From the NCBI GenBank assembly GCA_043740415.1, contig JAYUCJ010000012.1, positions 1 to 15,477 of the forward strand: a stretch of DNA of 15,477 bases, given 5' to 3'. Numbering within the stretch: position 1 is the stretch's first letter; each line of letters begins with the position of its first letter. Shown piece by piece: positions 14,080 through 15,477 of this stretch. The position numbers and the translations under genes are program-made. The stretch is from Aalborgiella sp043740415 (GTDB lineage: Bacteria > Pseudomonadota > Gammaproteobacteria > Burkholderiales > Burkholderiaceae_C). Under the pieces are notes generated by a model. That model had not been told where the DNA came from. It saw only the letters and a program-made list of their open reading frames with translations, and did no database searches.

Positions 14080-14772
14080 TCAATTCGCCGCAAAGCAATA
14101 CATCAAACCCCCGCCACCCGTTGCCTTAAGCGACGCCATGTCGCAGCCGCGTGTGGCGTGTGAAGCATTCCAGGACTTGGCCGGTGCAGACTCGTCAAGC
14201 CCAGTGCGGTCATGGTGGCCGACTATGGCAGATCCTGCGCCACTGAGCGTCCAGTTACCGCAAGTCGTGTCGCCCTTGGCCGACGCAGCGGCATCCACGC
14301 GACCATCTTCTCCCGAACCGGTCAAAACATCATGGAAATTGACCGCATCGCCACGCCCGCTGATTTGCCCACCTTTTTCTGTCAATGACGTGGTTTTGCT
14401 CAATTTGTTGTTCGCGCTGTGCAAGTCGTCCACACTGGTCGCCACCACCACGCCCTTGGCATTGACCCACGGGCCACGGCCAATGCGGTCGCGCGCATTG
14501 ACGGGTGTTGCACCGGTGGCACTCAGGTAAGCTTTCCAGTTTTTGCCACCGGCACCAGCTGCACTCGCCAGCTTGTTGCAATACACATCGGCCCCTGCTA
14601 AACCACCAAAATCAGCACCTTTGCCCGCGTTTTCACTGGTTAAAAAGAACGTCATCGGATTTTTCGAATCCATCATCGATGAGGTCACCGTTTTCTGCGC
14701 GCAGGCTCCCAGAAGGACAACGGCAGAGGCAAGACAGGCGATTTTTGTCAAAGTAGCTTTCGTTTTTTTCAT
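14080..14772 (-). CDS. Predicted lipoprotein with lectin/endostatin-like domain
   Basis: A 230-residue protein with a lipoprotein signal: MKKTK, a hydrophobic core, and lipobox LGAC (21-24), so the mature protein would be lipid-anchored through C24. The domain (about 38-230) starts MTFFLTS and contains GADFGGLAGADVYCNKLA, AYLSATG, VNARDRIGRGPW, NFHDVLTGS, CGNWTLSG and a C-terminal MYCFA. This pattern recurs in secreted proteobacterial proteins related to the C-type-lectin/endostatin fold. Four mature cysteines (65, 171, 210, 226) suggest two disulfides. I chose ATG 14772, with GGAGAA 6 bases upstream, over the ATG at 14784. No enzymatic role is evident; ligand is unknown. It lies upstream of xylF on the same strand, but the 223-base gap with its own control sites argues for separate transcription. 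Confidence 0.8.
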   Translation of the reverse strand: MKKTKATLTKIACLASAVVLLGACAQKTVTSSMMDSKNPMTFFLTSENAGKGADFGGLAGADVYCNKLASAAGAGGKNWKAYLSATGATPVNARDRIGRGPWVNAKGVVVATSVDDLHSANNKLSKTTSLTEKGGQISGRGDAVNFHDVLTGSGEDGRVDAAASAKGDTTCGNWTLSGAGSAIVGHHDRTGLDESAPAKSWNASHATRGCDMASLKATGGGGLMYCFAAN

Positions 14773-14859
14773 GCGGTTCTCCATTTAAGTTTGCGGGTTA
14801 GATGTCGATGTATTGAGCTCGTTTTGTTATCCCTTTCTGAAAAAAGTTCCCTGTGTTTT

Positions 14860-14888
14860 CCCTAGGTAACCCCTAGGAAATCCCTAGG
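14860..14888. promoter_or_regulatory. Three CCCTAGG boxes at exact 11-bp spacing
   Basis: CCCTAGG occurs at 14860-14866, 14871-14877 and 14882-14888, each start 11 bases after the last and separated by TAAC and AAAT. Each contains the palindrome CCTAGG. One helical turn of spacing places the boxes on the same DNA face, as expected for cooperative binding of a regulator. The array ends 30 bases before the acetoacetyl-CoA synthetase start and points to control of that gene, or of the divergent lipoprotein gene. I do not recognise the regulator. Confidence 0.6.
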
Positions 14889-14892
14889 TTGC

Positions 14893-14907
14893 TGCCAATT
14901 CATGGCA
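14893..14907. promoter_or_regulatory. Small inverted repeat before the acetoacetyl-CoA synthetase start
   Basis: TGCCA-ATTCA-TGGCA lies between the CCCTAGG boxes and the start codon, followed by AATATAGCG. The AT-rich TATAGC (14909-14914) could serve as a -10 element. No clear Shine-Dalgarno separates it from ATG 14919. Confidence 0.3.
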
Positions 14908-14918
14908 ATATAGCGTCC

Positions 14919-15477
14919 ATGCAAGCTTCAAACACAGTGTCCAAAACGCCACCCTTCCTCCCCCAAATCACACTCTACCGCCGTTGGCTATGCGAGCAGC
15001 GCGGTCTGTCGTTTGACTCATACGACGCCCTTTGGCGCTGGTCAACGACGGATTTAAACGCGTTTTGGCAAAGCATATGGGATTATTTTGACCTGCGTTC
15101 CTCCACGCCTTACGCCGCTGTGTGTGACCGCTCCGCCTCTGGGCGAATGATTGATGTGACCTGGTTCACTGGCGCAACGTTTAACTACGCGCAGCAAGTG
15201 TTTCGGCACGTAGAAGCCGCCGACAAAGCTGGCTTTCCCGCCATCATCAGCCATAACGAGAAAAGCCTAGGCAAACAAGCTGCCAAGGAAATGACTTGGC
15301 CGCAGCTAAAGCAACAAGTCGCCTCCCTCGCCCAGCACCTGCAAGCGCAGGGCGTGCAGCCGGGCGACAGGGTGGCGGCGTATTTGCCGAATATTCCTGA
15401 GGCGATGGTGGCGTTTTTGGCGACCGTGAGCATTGGCGGCGTGTGGAGCATTTGTGCGCCAGACATGGGTACCAATG
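14919..15477 (+). CDS. aacS: Acetoacetyl-CoA synthetase, N-terminal part (runs off window)
   Basis: An open frame from ATG 14919 continues without a stop to the window end (186 codons of an expected ~650). The enzyme activates acetoacetate to acetoacetyl-CoA with ATP, in ketone-body and polyhydroxybutyrate metabolism. Recognisable family features are the N-terminal cap YDALWRWSTTDLNAFWQSIW, DVTWFTGATFNYAQQVFRH (the usual W.pGA.LNYAE.) and EMTWPQLKQQVASLAQHLQ. Then comes GVQPGDRVAAYLPNIPEA followed by GGVWSICAPDMG, the ANL-superfamily core as it appears in acetoacetyl-CoA synthetases. The catalytic motifs further on are outside the window. There is no obvious ribosome binding site, and an alternative downstream start would remove the conserved cap. 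The upstream CCCTAGG boxes suggest activator control. Another acyl-CoA synthetase is possible but less likely. Confidence 0.85.
   Translation, partial: MQASNTVSKTPPFLPQITLYRRWLCEQRGLSFDSYDALWRWSTTDLNAFWQSIWDYFDLRSSTPYAAVCDRSASGRMIDVTWFTGATFNYAQQVFRHVEAADKAGFPAIISHNEKSLGKQAAKEMTWPQLKQQVASLAQHLQAQGVQPGDRVAAYLPNIPEAMVAFLATVSIGGVWSICAPDMGTN

Noticed and set aside
1..15477. CRISPR array, tRNA or prophage structure
   Set aside because: No regularly spaced repeats of CRISPR length, no cloverleaf-like sequence and no phage structural genes were seen on either strand.

Overview
The window looks like chromosomal DNA from a Gram-negative betaproteobacterium of the Burkholderiales, most likely Comamonadaceae. 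The reasons are the protein families, the xylFHGR-BA arrangement with a ROK-type XylR, the exported and lipoprotein signal sequences, and a possible Comamonadaceae-type intergenic repeat. The species cannot be named from sequence alone.

Left edge (1-1290): a decayed patch. A 5' fragment of one IS1595-family transposase (+ strand) is joined near base 98 to the first ~24 codons of a RelE/HigB-type toxin gene (- strand). Next to it is an apparently intact, different IS1595-family insertion sequence (226-1278). It has perfect 23-bp terminal inverted repeats, a full-length transposase, and 11-bp direct repeats that mark the insertion.

At 1377-2267 (+) lies a beta-hydroxyacid dehydrogenase (3-hydroxyisobutyrate dehydrogenase family). 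It converges on the long minus-strand cluster.

The core (13856 down to 2347, - strand) is a nine-gene D-xylose locus that reads as one operon: xylF (periplasmic xylose-binding protein), xylH (permease), xylG (single-domain ATPase), xylR (ROK repressor), xylB (xylulokinase), xylA (xylose isomerase), a Gfo/Idh/MocA oxidoreductase resembling sugar dehydrogenases, an exported FG-GAP/VCBS beta-propeller protein with an ASPIC/UnbV C-terminus, and an exported vanadium-dependent haloperoxidase homologue. XylFHG would import xylose, XylA and XylB would convert it to xylulose 5-phosphate, and XylR would sense it. The oxidoreductase may give a second, oxidative route. The last three genes overlap one another by 8 and 4 bases, so the two exported proteins look translationally coupled to the sugar oxidoreductase. 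This haloperoxidase and propeller pair on the tail of a xylose operon is the most unexpected part of the window.

Right edge (14080-15477): a predicted lipoprotein with a lectin/endostatin-like domain (-), then a divergent regulatory region with three CCCTAGG boxes at exact 11-bp spacing. The start of an acetoacetyl-CoA synthetase gene (+) runs off the window. No tRNA, rRNA or CRISPR was seen. No gene-free stretch exceeds 300 bases; the longest is 13857-14079, the presumed xyl control region.
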